A DNA stretch of 46,858 bases from a virus. Numbering within the stretch: the first letter of the stretch is position 1; every line of letters starts with the position of its first letter. The position numbers were made by a program, and so were the translations under genes. Below the pieces are notes generated by a model, which was given only the letters and a program-made list of their open reading frames with translations, did not search any database and was not told the origin of the DNA. Location: IMG/VR virus record IMGVR_UViG_3300018013_000015, positions 1 to 46,858 of that record; one strand, 5' to 3'. Below, piece by piece: positions 7,249 through 14,251 of this stretch.

Positions 7249-8307
7249 TTAAAACGTTGTAGGTTGAACGGCTTCTGTATCCCAGATAGGCAATTTGACG
7301 AAGCCGTTGTTTAGAGTGGCAATCTCGGCGTCTCTAGAACCTTGCCGACATACATCTCTGAAAGCGCAAGTGCTCATGTGCCAGTTTGCGCAAGCTGTTG
7401 TGTTACGCACAGTTGAACAATTATGTAGCCATCGTTCCATGTCTGAGATAAGATGACCCACTGTTCCTATCATCCTATCCTCGTAGTCTAAAAGCTGTTG
7501 TGAAGTTTTCCTTACTGGCACACGCTTGAACCGTTCCTGCGGCACCGACGTGGGCTTTTTCTGAATGAGGTTCATCAGAATCTTTGAGCAATCTCGTTTT
7601 AGAATCTGCTCCTCCGGCACGATCTGCGGAATAATCTTAGACAGCGCATAGATGTAGCCTGTCGGACCTTCTTCTGTTTCAAATTGCAGTCCAGGGTCGC
7701 CACGAAAAGCTCCCATTGTTTTGTGATCCATCGGACAGATGAAGTATCCGTCATCTACGATAAGGTCTATACGACCAGCGAGATAAATTTCTAAGTCTTC
7801 GCCGATGAAGAGTGGAACCTCGCCATTTCGTCCGAAGGATACCTCTGTACCAAGAACTCGCAACTTCTCATTCAGCGGCGTCATTACAATGGCATATTGC
7901 ATCAGAAGTCCAGTGAAGCCGAATTGACCGCCGATGACGTTATACTCTTTGTGAGTAGAATGCTCATCCATCTTCATCTCTTGCCACTCGGCCACAGCAC
8001 GATCAATAGCCCACTTAGACACATCGAAGCTAGGGTTACGAAACTCTTGGTAGTAGATTTCCAGCATCTTGTGAAGTATGATACCAAAGTCCAAGTACCA
8101 TGCACGTTCTTTTTCACCTTCTCTAACGCCGGACTTCTTCTGGTAGCCTTGTACGTTGGCATAGAAGAAATGCTGAGGACAGTTTCGATACGTGCTGAGC
8201 ATGTGGTTGTCGATTACGACAATGAGCTTCTGCTTCTGCTCATCCCATCGAATCCACGGAAGCGTGTTCGATTGAAGAAACTCAATCAACTGACTGCTTG
8301 ACTTCAT
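7249..8307 (-). CDS. Cas4/RecB-like PD-(D/E)XK exonuclease with Fe-S type cysteines
   Basis: A 352-residue protein with the PD-(D/E)XK core: H79 (GIILHKMLE), E155 (GTEVSF), D181 (GRIDLIVDDG) and D194-H-K196 (CPMDHKTM). One cysteine lies early (C43, YRNCPQHFF) and C297, C306, C314 and C320 lie late, the arrangement that holds a 4Fe-4S cluster in Cas4 and AddB. Likely a DNA exonuclease making single strands for the Sak4/SSB pair. No CRISPR array or other cas genes are present. Its start overlaps the stop of the preceding 52-residue gene (TAATG). Confidence 0.8.
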   Translation of the reverse strand: MKSSSQLIEFLQSNTLPWIRWDEQKQKLIVVIDNHMLSTYRNCPQHFFYANVQGYQKKSGVREGEKERAWYLDFGIILHKMLEIYYQEFRNPSFDVSKWAIDRAVAEWQEMKMDEHSTHKEYNVIGGQFGFTGLLMQYAIVMTPLNEKLRVLGTEVSFGRNGEVPLFIGEDLEIYLAGRIDLIVDDGYFICPMDHKTMGAFRGDPGLQFETEEGPTGYIYALSKIIPQIVPEEQILKRDCSKILMNLIQKKPTSVPQERFKRVPVRKTSQQLLDYEDRMIGTVGHLISDMERWLHNCSTVRNTTACANWHMSTCAFRDVCRQGSRDAEIATLNNGFVKLPIWDTEAVQPTTF

Positions 8308-8465
8308 TATTCTTCCTCCAGTTCTTGAATATGTTTCTGCGCTTCACTACAGAAATTCTCAGCCAACCCAGGAGTTCTAAACGGTCCATCGGCTTGCAGC
8401 TTTGTTACTAACTGCACAGCCCACGTTAGAAACTGAATGAGTTTCATCTTCTGGAATTCCGTCAT
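8307..8465 (-). CDS. 52-residue helical hypothetical protein
   Basis: Encodes a short helical protein (MTEFQKMKLIQFLTWAVQLV at the start, an acidic LEEE end). Both ends overlap neighbours: the ATG overlaps the upstream stop as ATGA, and the stop overlaps the nuclease start as TAATG. This tight packing supports translation. No family recognised. Confidence 0.6.
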   Translation of the reverse strand: MTEFQKMKLIQFLTWAVQLVTKLQADGPFRTPGLAENFCSEAQKHIQELEEE

Positions 8466-9250
8466 TTCTTTCCCACCATCTTCGCTATGTCTTCTGGCTT
8501 CAAGCCCTTAGCAAGTAAATCCTTTAGTAAGGCATTCAGTTGCTCCGTAGCTTTCTGCTTTGAGACTGTGCGAGTTTTCTTTACTGTCGTTGTGGTTGTG
8601 CTAGTGACTCCGGCGGCGGGAGTTGAAGCGAAGTGGACCTTCACTCCGGCGTTTCGATGTAGATACGCCGCGTGCTTCTTCTCCTGCTCCGCGATCATAA
8701 GCTGTAGGATGTTACGATGATACTCAATCGTTAGATCAAGCTCTGCGTCGGATAGTTCGGGAATCTTACGCTGTGCAAACAGCCAGTCTAAGCCATCGAT
8801 CTTGATTTCACGAGCACGGCGTCTGTAGTATGAGAGCTGCCCCGTCTCTTCGTTTCTGTGTTCGTAGGACTTCGTAATCACGCTCTTTGATACAGATACG
8901 TCACTCATACAGTTGACGCAGTATTGCACGTCAATGTTCGATGCGTAGTGTAGGCAGAATGACTTACCACAGCCTGCACATTCGATAGATGACTTGTGAG
9001 TGAGATTTAGTTCAAGGCAGGAATCGCATACTAGGGAGGTTAAGTGACCTGGGTCTTCGTCGATAGGACTATCTGATGGCAGGGGAATCGTCGTTGCGGT
9101 TGCTTCTTCTGGTGTGATCTCTTCTGGCTCATCTGTTGGTATCGGAGGTTCTTCCTCGATTGGACTATCCGTAGACTCTGGGAACACATTGTCGGCTGCT
9201 TCATCTTCTATGGACCAGCCGTTAATACCATCATCCATGCACTCTGGCAT
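8462..9250 (-). CDS. Zinc-finger protein, 262 residues, acidic N-terminus
   Basis: Residues 1-70 are strongly acidic and Pro/Thr-rich. Residues about 73-118 hold a RING- or ribbon-like set of cysteines (CDSC, CAGCGKSFC, a His, CVNC), probably two zinc sites. A helical middle, a Thr-rich linker (TSTTTTTVKKTRT) and a C-terminal helix follow. AAGGAG lies 8 bases before the ATG. The function is not recognised; the DNA-replication neighbourhood suggests a nucleic-acid or protein adaptor. Confidence 0.6.
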   Translation of the reverse strand: MPECMDDGINGWSIEDEAADNVFPESTDSPIEEEPPIPTDEPEEITPEEATATTIPLPSDSPIDEDPGHLTSLVCDSCLELNLTHKSSIECAGCGKSFCLHYASNIDVQYCVNCMSDVSVSKSVITKSYEHRNEETGQLSYYRRRAREIKIDGLDWLFAQRKIPELSDAELDLTIEYHRNILQLMIAEQEKKHAAYLHRNAGVKVHFASTPAAGVTSTTTTTVKKTRTVSKQKATEQLNALLKDLLAKGLKPEDIAKMVGKK

Positions 9251-9283
9251 TGCTAAAGCTCCTTCACTCTTAGATTGGACTGC

Positions 9284-9520
9284 TTATGCTACTAAACTTT
9301 GTTTTTTACAGTTGCTCCTCTGCGCTTCTTTAGCGCGGGCCATTTCCTCCAGAGCTAGAGGGTAGATTTCTACGGGGAGTTTCTTAGATATGAAGTAGTG
9401 TAATAGCACACGCATCAGAGCACTCATTGACAGCATTGGATATTCTGTCTTCAAAGCCTCTGCCTGCGCTCGGAAAATTCGGACGGTCGAAGTGACGGTC
9501 AAGGCGCTTTGTCTAGGCAT
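9284..9520 (-). CDS. Ribbon-helix-helix-like regulator, first gene of replication operon
   Basis: A 78-residue protein with a short beta strand (ALTVTSTVRI) followed by two helices with a turn (ALKTEYPMLSMSALMRVLLH), the layout of Arc/MetJ ribbon-helix-helix DNA-binding proteins. It is the first gene after a near-consensus promoter (TTGACA, 17, TAAAAT). There is no Shine-Dalgarno sequence: only 6 bases separate the -10 box from the ATG, so the mRNA is probably leaderless. An autoregulatory role is inferred. Confidence 0.55.
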   Translation of the reverse strand: MPRQSALTVTSTVRIFRAQAEALKTEYPMLSMSALMRVLLHYFISKKLPVEIYPLALEEMARAKEAQRSNCKKQSLVA

Positions 9521-9526
9521 GAGTCC

Positions 9527-9555
9527 ATTTTACCGTTGTTTACACCCCTTGTCAA
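9527..9555 (-). promoter_or_regulatory. Consensus-like sigma70 promoter of the replication operon
   Basis: TTGACA at 9555-9550 and TAAAAT at 9532-9527, spacer 17. The next bases are GGACTC and then the ATG at 9520, so initiation 7 bases after the -10 would fall on the A of the start codon. Confidence 0.8.
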
Positions 9556-9582
9556 GAGGGGCGAAAACCGACCTAAGTCGTT

Positions 9583-9622
9583 GAAAACAAAGGGACCAGC
9601 CCGATTTTCGGGGCCGGCCCCT
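9583..9622 (-). terminator. Rho-independent terminator
   Basis: On the minus strand an imperfect GC-rich stem (AGGGGCCGGCCCCGA ... TCGGGCTGGTCCCT, loop AAA) is followed by TTTGTTTT. It lies downstream of the candidate lysin gene and just upstream of the replication promoter, so it separates two leftward transcription units. Confidence 0.75.
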
Positions 9623-9629
9623 CAGCATG

Positions 9630-9654
9630 GCTGTAGCATAAGAAATGCTACAGC
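9630..9654 (-). repeat. 10-bp perfect hairpin over the lysin stop codon
   Basis: GCTGTAGCAT, loop AAGAA, ATGCTACAGC on the plus strand. It covers the stop codon (9648-9650) of the candidate lysin and precedes the terminator; it may protect the mRNA 3' end. Confidence 0.6.
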
Positions 9655-10061
9655 ACCTCCAAAATGTCACCATCTGTCCACAACATACGTACCCAGTGCG
9701 GACTTACGATACAGCCGTCGCTGGCATCATGTGACATATCGTCAGTATCGCCATGGTTCAAGAAAGCACAGCGCCCGTACATTCTGTTCGTTGGCTCTGG
9801 CTCTAGTCGCCAGCACTGAGGACCACGTTTTGGGTCTTTATAGGGGCCGCGAAAAGTATAAGTCCCCGCTGGAATTGGACCTTGGTCAGCAATGTTTTGT
9901 GAGTGGATGTCGTTGAGCATACCAGGATGGCCGCTATAGCCAACGCCGATAAGCTCTAGGTCGGTGGGTTTTATACCATTGTCGAGAGTTGCTGGACCGG
10001 TGCCATTTTCGATGGAACGTTTGAAAAAGCAGCCCCAGTAGCGATCGTAGTAGTATTTCAT
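9648..10061 (-). CDS. L,D-transpeptidase-like (DUF2778/Tlde1-type) protein, candidate lysin
   Basis: A 137-residue protein with YSGHPGMLN, then GPIPAGTYTF, then H103 in LNHGD and C117 in ASDGCIV. The His...SxGC pair is the catalytic signature of YkuD/Tlde1-type L,D-transpeptidase-fold enzymes acting on peptidoglycan peptides. No other lysin candidate is evident, so a role in host lysis is inferred, although it lies in the leftward arm rather than with virion genes. No signal peptide, so it would need a holin. GAGGTG precedes the ATG, which overlaps the preceding stop by 4 bases. Confidence 0.65.
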   Translation of the reverse strand: MKYYYDRYWGCFFKRSIENGTGPATLDNGIKPTDLELIGVGYSGHPGMLNDIHSQNIADQGPIPAGTYTFRGPYKDPKRGPQCWRLEPEPTNRMYGRCAFLNHGDTDDMSHDASDGCIVSPHWVRMLWTDGDILEVL

Positions 10062-10567
10062 AGATTCACCTCAAATACATGAAGTACAAGGTTGCCTTCA
10101 AAGAAGAGTGCTGTTCCGATAAACTTTCCAGGTTTTGTTATCAGCCATCCAGTACCTAGGCTACGAAAATAACGTGATTCTATCACGCCTATTTCAGTGT
10201 CTATGAGTGCCCACAAATAAAGCTGGCTATTTTGTGTGCCAACGCTCAGTATTTGAGCGTTGCGTGGAAGTTCAAGAGTTGTATCGCCGTCCATGGTTAG
10301 CGGATACTTGAATATTTTGAGTTTCATTTCTGGCTCCTTGAAATGAAGACATTCGCAGTTAACTTCGCTACAATCTTCGGTATAGTCAACGTGAGATTCT
10401 CTCATATGAGCACAATTAGCACAAAGATCAGCAATATGCTCATACCAATAGGATTCATCAGCTTGCTCTTCATCAGGATCAGCCAAGCCTGCATCTTGAG
10501 GAGACACATAATCTCCTCCGTAATGCTGCTGCTCCATCAAATGCTCAGCTTCTGCTTTGGTTTGCAT
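10058..10567 (-). CDS. Zinc-motif domain fused to DUF7352-like domain
   Basis: A 169-residue protein. Residues 49-75 carry Cys/His ligands (CANCAH, then a His, C66, C71 and C73, H75). Residues 81-169 (beginning MKLKIFKYPL, then LELPRNAQILSVGTQN and ending HVFEV) resemble the small stand-alone phage DUF7352 family. AAGGAGG lies 4 bases before the ATG. A second AAGGAG stands 6 bases before M81 (base 10327), so the C-terminal domain may also be made alone. Function unknown. Confidence 0.6.
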   Translation of the reverse strand: MQTKAEAEHLMEQQHYGGDYVSPQDAGLADPDEEQADESYWYEHIADLCANCAHMRESHVDYTEDCSEVNCECLHFKEPEMKLKIFKYPLTMDGDTTLELPRNAQILSVGTQNSQLYLWALIDTEIGVIESRYFRSLGTGWLITKPGKFIGTALFFEGNLVLHVFEVNL

Positions 10568-11717
10568 ACTGCCTCCTTATCACCTCATTCTGATCGATGA
10601 TAGTTGCTATGTCTTTGATGGATACGAACGCGCTGTGCGCTCGCTTTGTGGTGTCCGAGCCGGCGATTTTGTACAAGTAATCTCCCATACCGAGTAAATT
10701 CTCTGCACCGTTTTCGTCCAGAACTACGCGAGAGTCCACACTGGATGGAAGCTTAAAGCACACACGCGCCGGGAAGTTTGCTTTGATGTCACCACTCAGG
10801 ATTTTGACCGATGGACGTTGCGTAGCTAGAATAAGATGCACTCCAGCGGCGCGACTAATCTGAGCGATGGTCTTAAGCAATGAGTGAATTGACGGTGGGC
10901 GCATCTTGCGCTCTATCTGAGAGAGAAATCCAGCATCTTGATCCAGCACATCTGCTAGCTCGTCGATGACAAGAACTTTGTACTTCATAGGTTTGTCGTC
11001 GTTCATGCTGTTCCACTCTCTGATATTACGACACAGCCCACTCATTTGCTGGTTTCGCAATCGCACTTCTTCGAGCAAGAGCAACAGCGCGGCGCGTAGG
11101 TCACTGATGTTGTCGAGGACGTACTTGACATGTCCAAGTCCTCTAAAAAGTACGAGATCAAGGTTTTTTGTGTCCACAAGTATAAACTCCAGCTCATCTT
11201 CGTTACGGAATAAAGCAAGCGAACATATAAGCTGGGCGGTGTAGACACTCTTACCACTATTAGTCGCGCCTGCAATGAGGAGGTGAGGTTGTACTGCCAA
11301 GTCGGCATAGAGATGTTCTCCTACTGTGGATTGGCCCATTAAGAGAGGCAGAGCCATGCCTGCTGTGACGGGTGAGATCATCATTTTGTGAAGGCACTCG
11401 TCGAATTTAATAAGCTGCCTGTCGCTTCGCGGGACAGATATGGTAAGCTCGCCGAGAAAGCGTTCAATGCGAACGGATTCTACAGCGAGCGAACCAGCAA
11501 GTTCTTCTTCTTTGTTTAAGATGCTTGAGAATTTTGGCTCGCCTAGGGGTCTAAAGTAGAATGTTCGTACTACTGGCCCCTCGACCATGCGAGTAAAAAG
11601 CGCACCAAAACCTAAGACAAGCATCTTACGTGTGAGAATAGCAACTTGCTTCTGTACCAGCGGTGGATAGGCAGCGAGGAGAGCTGATTGTGCTTGAGCT
11701 GCTTCACTTGGAAGCAT
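10545..11717 (-). CDS. FtsK/SpoIIIE-family DNA translocase
   Basis: A 390-residue protein with Walker A GATNSGKS at 150-157, FILVDTKNLDL, Walker B YKVLVIDELADV (D252, E253) and the family motif LILATQRPSV, then FPARVCFKLPSSVDSRVVLD. No transmembrane N-terminus and no gamma DNA-reading domain are evident, so it is a soluble motor core. FtsK-type proteins pump double-stranded DNA; here a role in DNA entry, replication or conflict with host DNA is possible but not shown. The packaging motor is encoded separately. ACAAGGAG precedes the ATG. Confidence 0.85.
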   Translation of the reverse strand: MLPSEAAQAQSALLAAYPPLVQKQVAILTRKMLVLGFGALFTRMVEGPVVRTFYFRPLGEPKFSSILNKEEELAGSLAVESVRIERFLGELTISVPRSDRQLIKFDECLHKMMISPVTAGMALPLLMGQSTVGEHLYADLAVQPHLLIAGATNSGKSVYTAQLICSLALFRNEDELEFILVDTKNLDLVLFRGLGHVKYVLDNISDLRAALLLLLEEVRLRNQQMSGLCRNIREWNSMNDDKPMKYKVLVIDELADVLDQDAGFLSQIERKMRPPSIHSLLKTIAQISRAAGVHLILATQRPSVKILSGDIKANFPARVCFKLPSSVDSRVVLDENGAENLLGMGDYLYKIAGSDTTKRAHSAFVSIKDIATIIDQNEVIRRQYANQSRS

Positions 11718-11910
11718 TGTTGCGCTCCTTGTAGTATTCTAACTGCTTTTCCATGCAATGATCGCCTAGTTCCAAGTGGCACAGAGAATTATAGTGAACA
11801 TAGACTGCGTTAATACGAAACTTGCTCTTTGAAGCTGGCACTTTGCTGTAGGCCAAGCTGGTTACTTTGACTAGTTTCAGCAGCTTGCTCTCAAACTCGA
11901 TTTGTTTCAT
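11704..11910 (-). CDS. Hypothetical protein, 68 residues
   Basis: Not recognised. Basic and lysine-rich with two cysteines (SLCHLELGDHCM). AAAGGAG precedes the ATG by 7 bases. It overlaps the FtsK-like gene start by 14 bases and the upstream gene end by 20, consistent with a coupled operon. Confidence 0.55.
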   Translation of the reverse strand: MKQIEFESKLLKLVKVTSLAYSKVPASKSKFRINAVYVHYNSLCHLELGDHCMEKQLEYYKERNNASK

Positions 11911-12091
11911 TGCTCCGCTCCTTTTTCTGTCTGCGTTCGTAAAAATTCAAACCAGCTTTATTAGCCGCTTGAAGAGCTTCCCACATACGTTCTCTGAAAT
12001 CTTCCGATGCAGATTCTGTGCGGTGTCTTGAGGTAGAAGTAAACCAAGCCTCCACCATTACGAAAAGAAGCTCGCTTGATGGACGCTTCAT
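11891..12091 (-). CDS. Hypothetical protein, 66 residues
   Basis: Not recognised. The chosen ATG at 12091 has GGGGAGG 5 bases upstream and overlaps the preceding stop as ATGA; an earlier in-frame start lacks such a site. The protein has a helical region (DFRERMWEALQAANKAGLNF) and a very basic tail. Confidence 0.55.
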   Translation of the reverse strand: MKRPSSELLFVMVEAWFTSTSRHRTESASEDFRERMWEALQAANKAGLNFYERRQKKERSNETNRV

Positions 12092-12240
12092 TTCCGCCTC
12101 CCCACATTCTTCGCCCACTCGTCAAAAGAATCGAAGAAGTCCTCAAACCACTCTTCATAACGAGAGGCTAAAAAGAGTGTAATGAAGGCGACGAAAAATC
12201 CAAAGCCTACGCCACTGACTATTACTAAGAAAGTTCTCAT
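12088..12240 (-). CDS. 50-residue single-pass membrane protein
   Basis: The N-terminus is one hydrophobic segment (FLVIVSGVGFGFFVAFITLF) followed by an acidic aromatic stretch (YEEWFEDFFDSF) and a basic end. This suggests an inner-membrane protein with a charged cytoplasmic tail. Both ends overlap neighbours by 4 bases (VWA gene stop upstream, 66-residue gene downstream). Function unknown; proximity to the VWA and FtsK-like genes is noted. Confidence 0.6.
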   Translation of the reverse strand: MRTFLVIVSGVGFGFFVAFITLFLASRYEEWFEDFFDSFDEWAKNVGRRK

Positions 12241-13061
12241 TTCTGCGCCCCGCTTTCTACTTGCGCTCTAAAGCTACTAGAGGCGAGCATCAATCTGTGG
12301 CACGGCGCCAAGTATTTGAACGCCGTAGCAAAGTTGACTTTCTGCGGATCAAAATGTAGGAAGTATCCGCCGGTTTTATCGGAGAGATACTTTAGCAACG
12401 CCATCTCTCCTTCTCTGAAGGCAGAGCCGAAGAATACTGTGTCGATTGGAATGCAAGGTCCATGCGCTCCGCTAGTCTTAGAGACATAGCCACCGGATAA
12501 AGATTGGTCGCCTATAGCGTACGCGATCTTGATGATAACGTCAGCGCTGGCTATCCAAGTATCTGGAGCGTTCGCACTAAAAACATAAATCTCGTCACTG
12601 TTCTCTGGCGACAGTTGGTCCGTCGGCGCGCCGTCTGTGAAAGCGATCAAGCGAGTTAGTGTAGGCTTCGCCTCAAGTGCTTTCTTGAGTGTGTTAAAGA
12701 ATGGCGTGCTGCCGGAAGAGAGCTGGGATTCTTGAATGTCCGCGGCCAGCTCCAAGAGGTTGCTACGAAGCTCAGTGCCCCATCTTGCCGTATTCATGAA
12801 GTGCACCGCTACAGCACTCTGGTTAGGAATGCAGTTGCGTAGGAATTCTACTACGCCGCGCTTTGCATTCTCGATTTGTTCGTTCATGCTACCGCTATCG
12901 TCAAAGACTATGCGGTTCCGATCTGGACACTCGCCGGGTGGCAGATAGCGTATAAGAGCGCTACGCTCCGCTCCGGCAGGTAACGCTTTTGCCCTAGCAG
13001 CTTCTATCGCTGCTCGCTTAGCGTCTACGGCGTTTCTATGGTTTTGGATTTGAAAGACCAT
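12237..13061 (-). CDS. von Willebrand factor A (VWA) domain protein with intact MIDAS
   Basis: A 274-residue protein with a VWA domain: VFDDSGSM (MIDAS D54, S56, S58), a GSTPFF threonine near 119 and the FTDGAPTD aspartate near 146. The metal-dependent ligand site therefore looks intact. VWA proteins in bacteria act as protein-binding partners, often of AAA+ ATPases such as MoxR; no MoxR is encoded here. AAGGAG lies 7 bases before the ATG. It lies in the same overlapping block as the J-domain and FtsK-like proteins. Confidence 0.85.
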   Translation of the reverse strand: MVFQIQNHRNAVDAKRAAIEAARAKALPAGAERSALIRYLPPGECPDRNRIVFDDSGSMNEQIENAKRGVVEFLRNCIPNQSAVAVHFMNTARWGTELRSNLLELAADIQESQLSSGSTPFFNTLKKALEAKPTLTRLIAFTDGAPTDQLSPENSDEIYVFSANAPDTWIASADVIIKIAYAIGDQSLSGGYVSKTSGAHGPCIPIDTVFFGSAFREGEMALLKYLSDKTGGYFLHFDPQKVNFATAFKYLAPCHRLMLASSSFRAQVESGAQK

Positions 13062-13353
13062 TACAGTTCTCCTTGATTTTGTTGATGTAGTACATAAGTT
13101 TCAGCAATACTTCAGGCTCGAAGTATATCACAACCTTCTCGCGGTAACAATGGTGAGAACCTGTCGAAAGGATCAGAGGAAAAGCTTCTGACTGCTGCGC
13201 ATAAACTCCATCACCGAGATACTCTGGCTCAAGCATTGTTATTCTCCATACAGGAGGATCATTTATCGCACAATGATCTTCGTATGCTTTTTCAGGAGTT
13301 ATGTACTCTGCAAAATCTTGAGGACCGTGCGAATGGCGCTGTTTCTTAGGCAT
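13036..13353 (-). CDS. Hypothetical protein, 105 residues
   Basis: Not recognised. The ATG at 13353 is chosen because AAAAGGAG lies 9 bases upstream; an in-frame ATG 9 codons earlier has no such site. The N-terminus is basic and His-rich (PKKQRHSHGPQDF). A beta-rich middle and a helix (PEVLLKLMYYINKIKEN) follow. Overlaps the VWA gene start by 26 bases. Confidence 0.55.
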   Translation of the reverse strand: MPKKQRHSHGPQDFAEYITPEKAYEDHCAINDPPVWRITMLEPEYLGDGVYAQQSEAFPLILSTGSHHCYREKVVIYFEPEVLLKLMYYINKIKENCNGLSNPKP

Positions 13354-13546
13354 TGTTAGTTCTCCTTTTAAAACATTCATGTCTTAACCAGTTGCGTAAC
13401 TGCGCAGGTGTGGTAATTTCTCTCTCCAAGTTACAGCGTTGACAACTAACAGAGACATAATCGAATGTTGTGATATTCTCTTTGTCGTGTATCATAACTT
13501 GAGTGAGGAATTGTAATAAGCCAAGCGCTTGACCAATCTTAGGCAT
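13346..13546 (-). CDS. 66-residue zinc-finger-like protein
   Basis: The ATG at 13546 has GGAG 8 bases upstream; another ATG lies 3 codons earlier. The C-terminal half has CQRC and a later HEC set about 20 residues on, enough for one zinc site. The N-terminal half is helical (GQALGLLQFLTQVM). It overlaps the end of the J-domain gene by 8 bases. Function unknown. Confidence 0.55.
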   Translation of the reverse strand: MPKIGQALGLLQFLTQVMIHDKENITTFDYVSVSCQRCNLEREITTPAQLRNWLRHECFKRRTNNA

Positions 13547-14108
13547 TGTACACACTCCAGAGTGAGTTTAACTCAGTCATTTTTGTACCGTCGCCGTTAT
13601 TACGATCAGGATGATACCTGAGTGCAGCGCGGCGATAGGCCGACTTGTCAAGCACATCTCCCATTAGGGCTTTGAGCTTCTGCTCAAGCGTTTCCTTCGT
13701 CATCGGCACTGCTGCTACAGGCTTGCCGTAGTTATAGAAAAAGTCTTCCGGCTTCAGCCTCTGGCTATGGCCGTTGAATGTGATTCGATTGTTTAGTGCT
13801 TGCGCTGCGAGGTCTTCTACTTCAAAGCACTGAATCTCACTTTGAATAGCTTTTGTAACATCCTTGAGTGCTTGTATAACTTTCGCGCCCCAGTCGTCAA
13901 AATAGCTCCAGACTTTGTTTGTTTCGTCGTAGCTTCGCTGTGCTACAGGAGGATACTTCAAGACTTCCTTGCACATTTCGAAAGCAATCTGCTCTTTGGG
14001 GTTGCGAAAGTTTATGGCGAGGTGGCCATCGCCGTAGGAAGAGAGACGCATCTCAGTCAGAATGATTTTGCCAGTGGCGTCTTTGTGCTGTTCGTAGTAT
14101 AAGTACAC
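13539..14108 (-). CDS. J-domain (DnaJ-like) protein with unrelated N-terminal domain
   Basis: A 189-residue protein with a J-domain at the very C-terminus: YRRAALRYHPDRNNGDG with HPD at 166-168, preceded by helix I (KLKALMGDVL) and followed by a helix ending SLWSVYN. J-domains stimulate DnaK ATPase; no DnaK is encoded, so the host one would be the target. Residues 1-120 contain RSYDETNKVWSYF, which recalls small substrate-binding segments, but no family is certain. The start is GTG with AAAGGA 10 bases upstream and a GCAGC-GCTGC hairpin just before that. Inverted placement (J-domain last) is known in some phage proteins. Confidence 0.75.
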   Translation of the reverse strand: MYLYYEQHKDATGKIILTEMRLSSYGDGHLAINFRNPKEQIAFEMCKEVLKYPPVAQRSYDETNKVWSYFDDWGAKVIQALKDVTKAIQSEIQCFEVEDLAAQALNNRITFNGHSQRLKPEDFFYNYGKPVAAVPMTKETLEQKLKALMGDVLDKSAYRRAALRYHPDRNNGDGTKMTELNSLWSVYNA

Positions 14109-14127
14109 GGCTTCGCTGTCCTTTCCC

Positions 14128-14140
14128 GCAGCAACGCTGC
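14128..14140 (-). promoter_or_regulatory. Small hairpin next to the J-domain gene ribosome site
   Basis: GCAGC-AAC-GCTGC, ending 3 bases upstream of AAAGGA (14124-14119) on the minus strand. Confidence 0.6.
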
Positions 14141-14152
14141 TAAGAAGTTAGA

Positions 14153-14238
14153 GGTTTTGCAAAATTCATAGGAGCATCCGCCCGGAGGTTTTTAGGCGTC
14201 CCCAGATGCTCCTATGTGTGGAATTTGCACCACAAACC
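14153..14238. repeat. Imperfect long inverted repeat in the J-domain gene leader
   Basis: A perfect core of 12 bp (CATAGGAGCATC 14167-14178, GATGCTCCTATG 14205-14216) is extended outward by matching TGCAAA(A)TT and GGTTT blocks to 14153 and 14238, with bulges. An inner CGCC/GGCG stem lies in the loop. It fills most of the 14109-14251 gap, which holds no gene. Confidence 0.7.
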
Positions 14239-14251
14239 GCTCAGCTATAGC

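Noticed and set aside
7249-8307. Cas4-like protein as sign of a CRISPR system
   Set aside because: No array of direct repeats and no other cas gene is present; phage Cas4/RecB-like nucleases commonly act in recombination.
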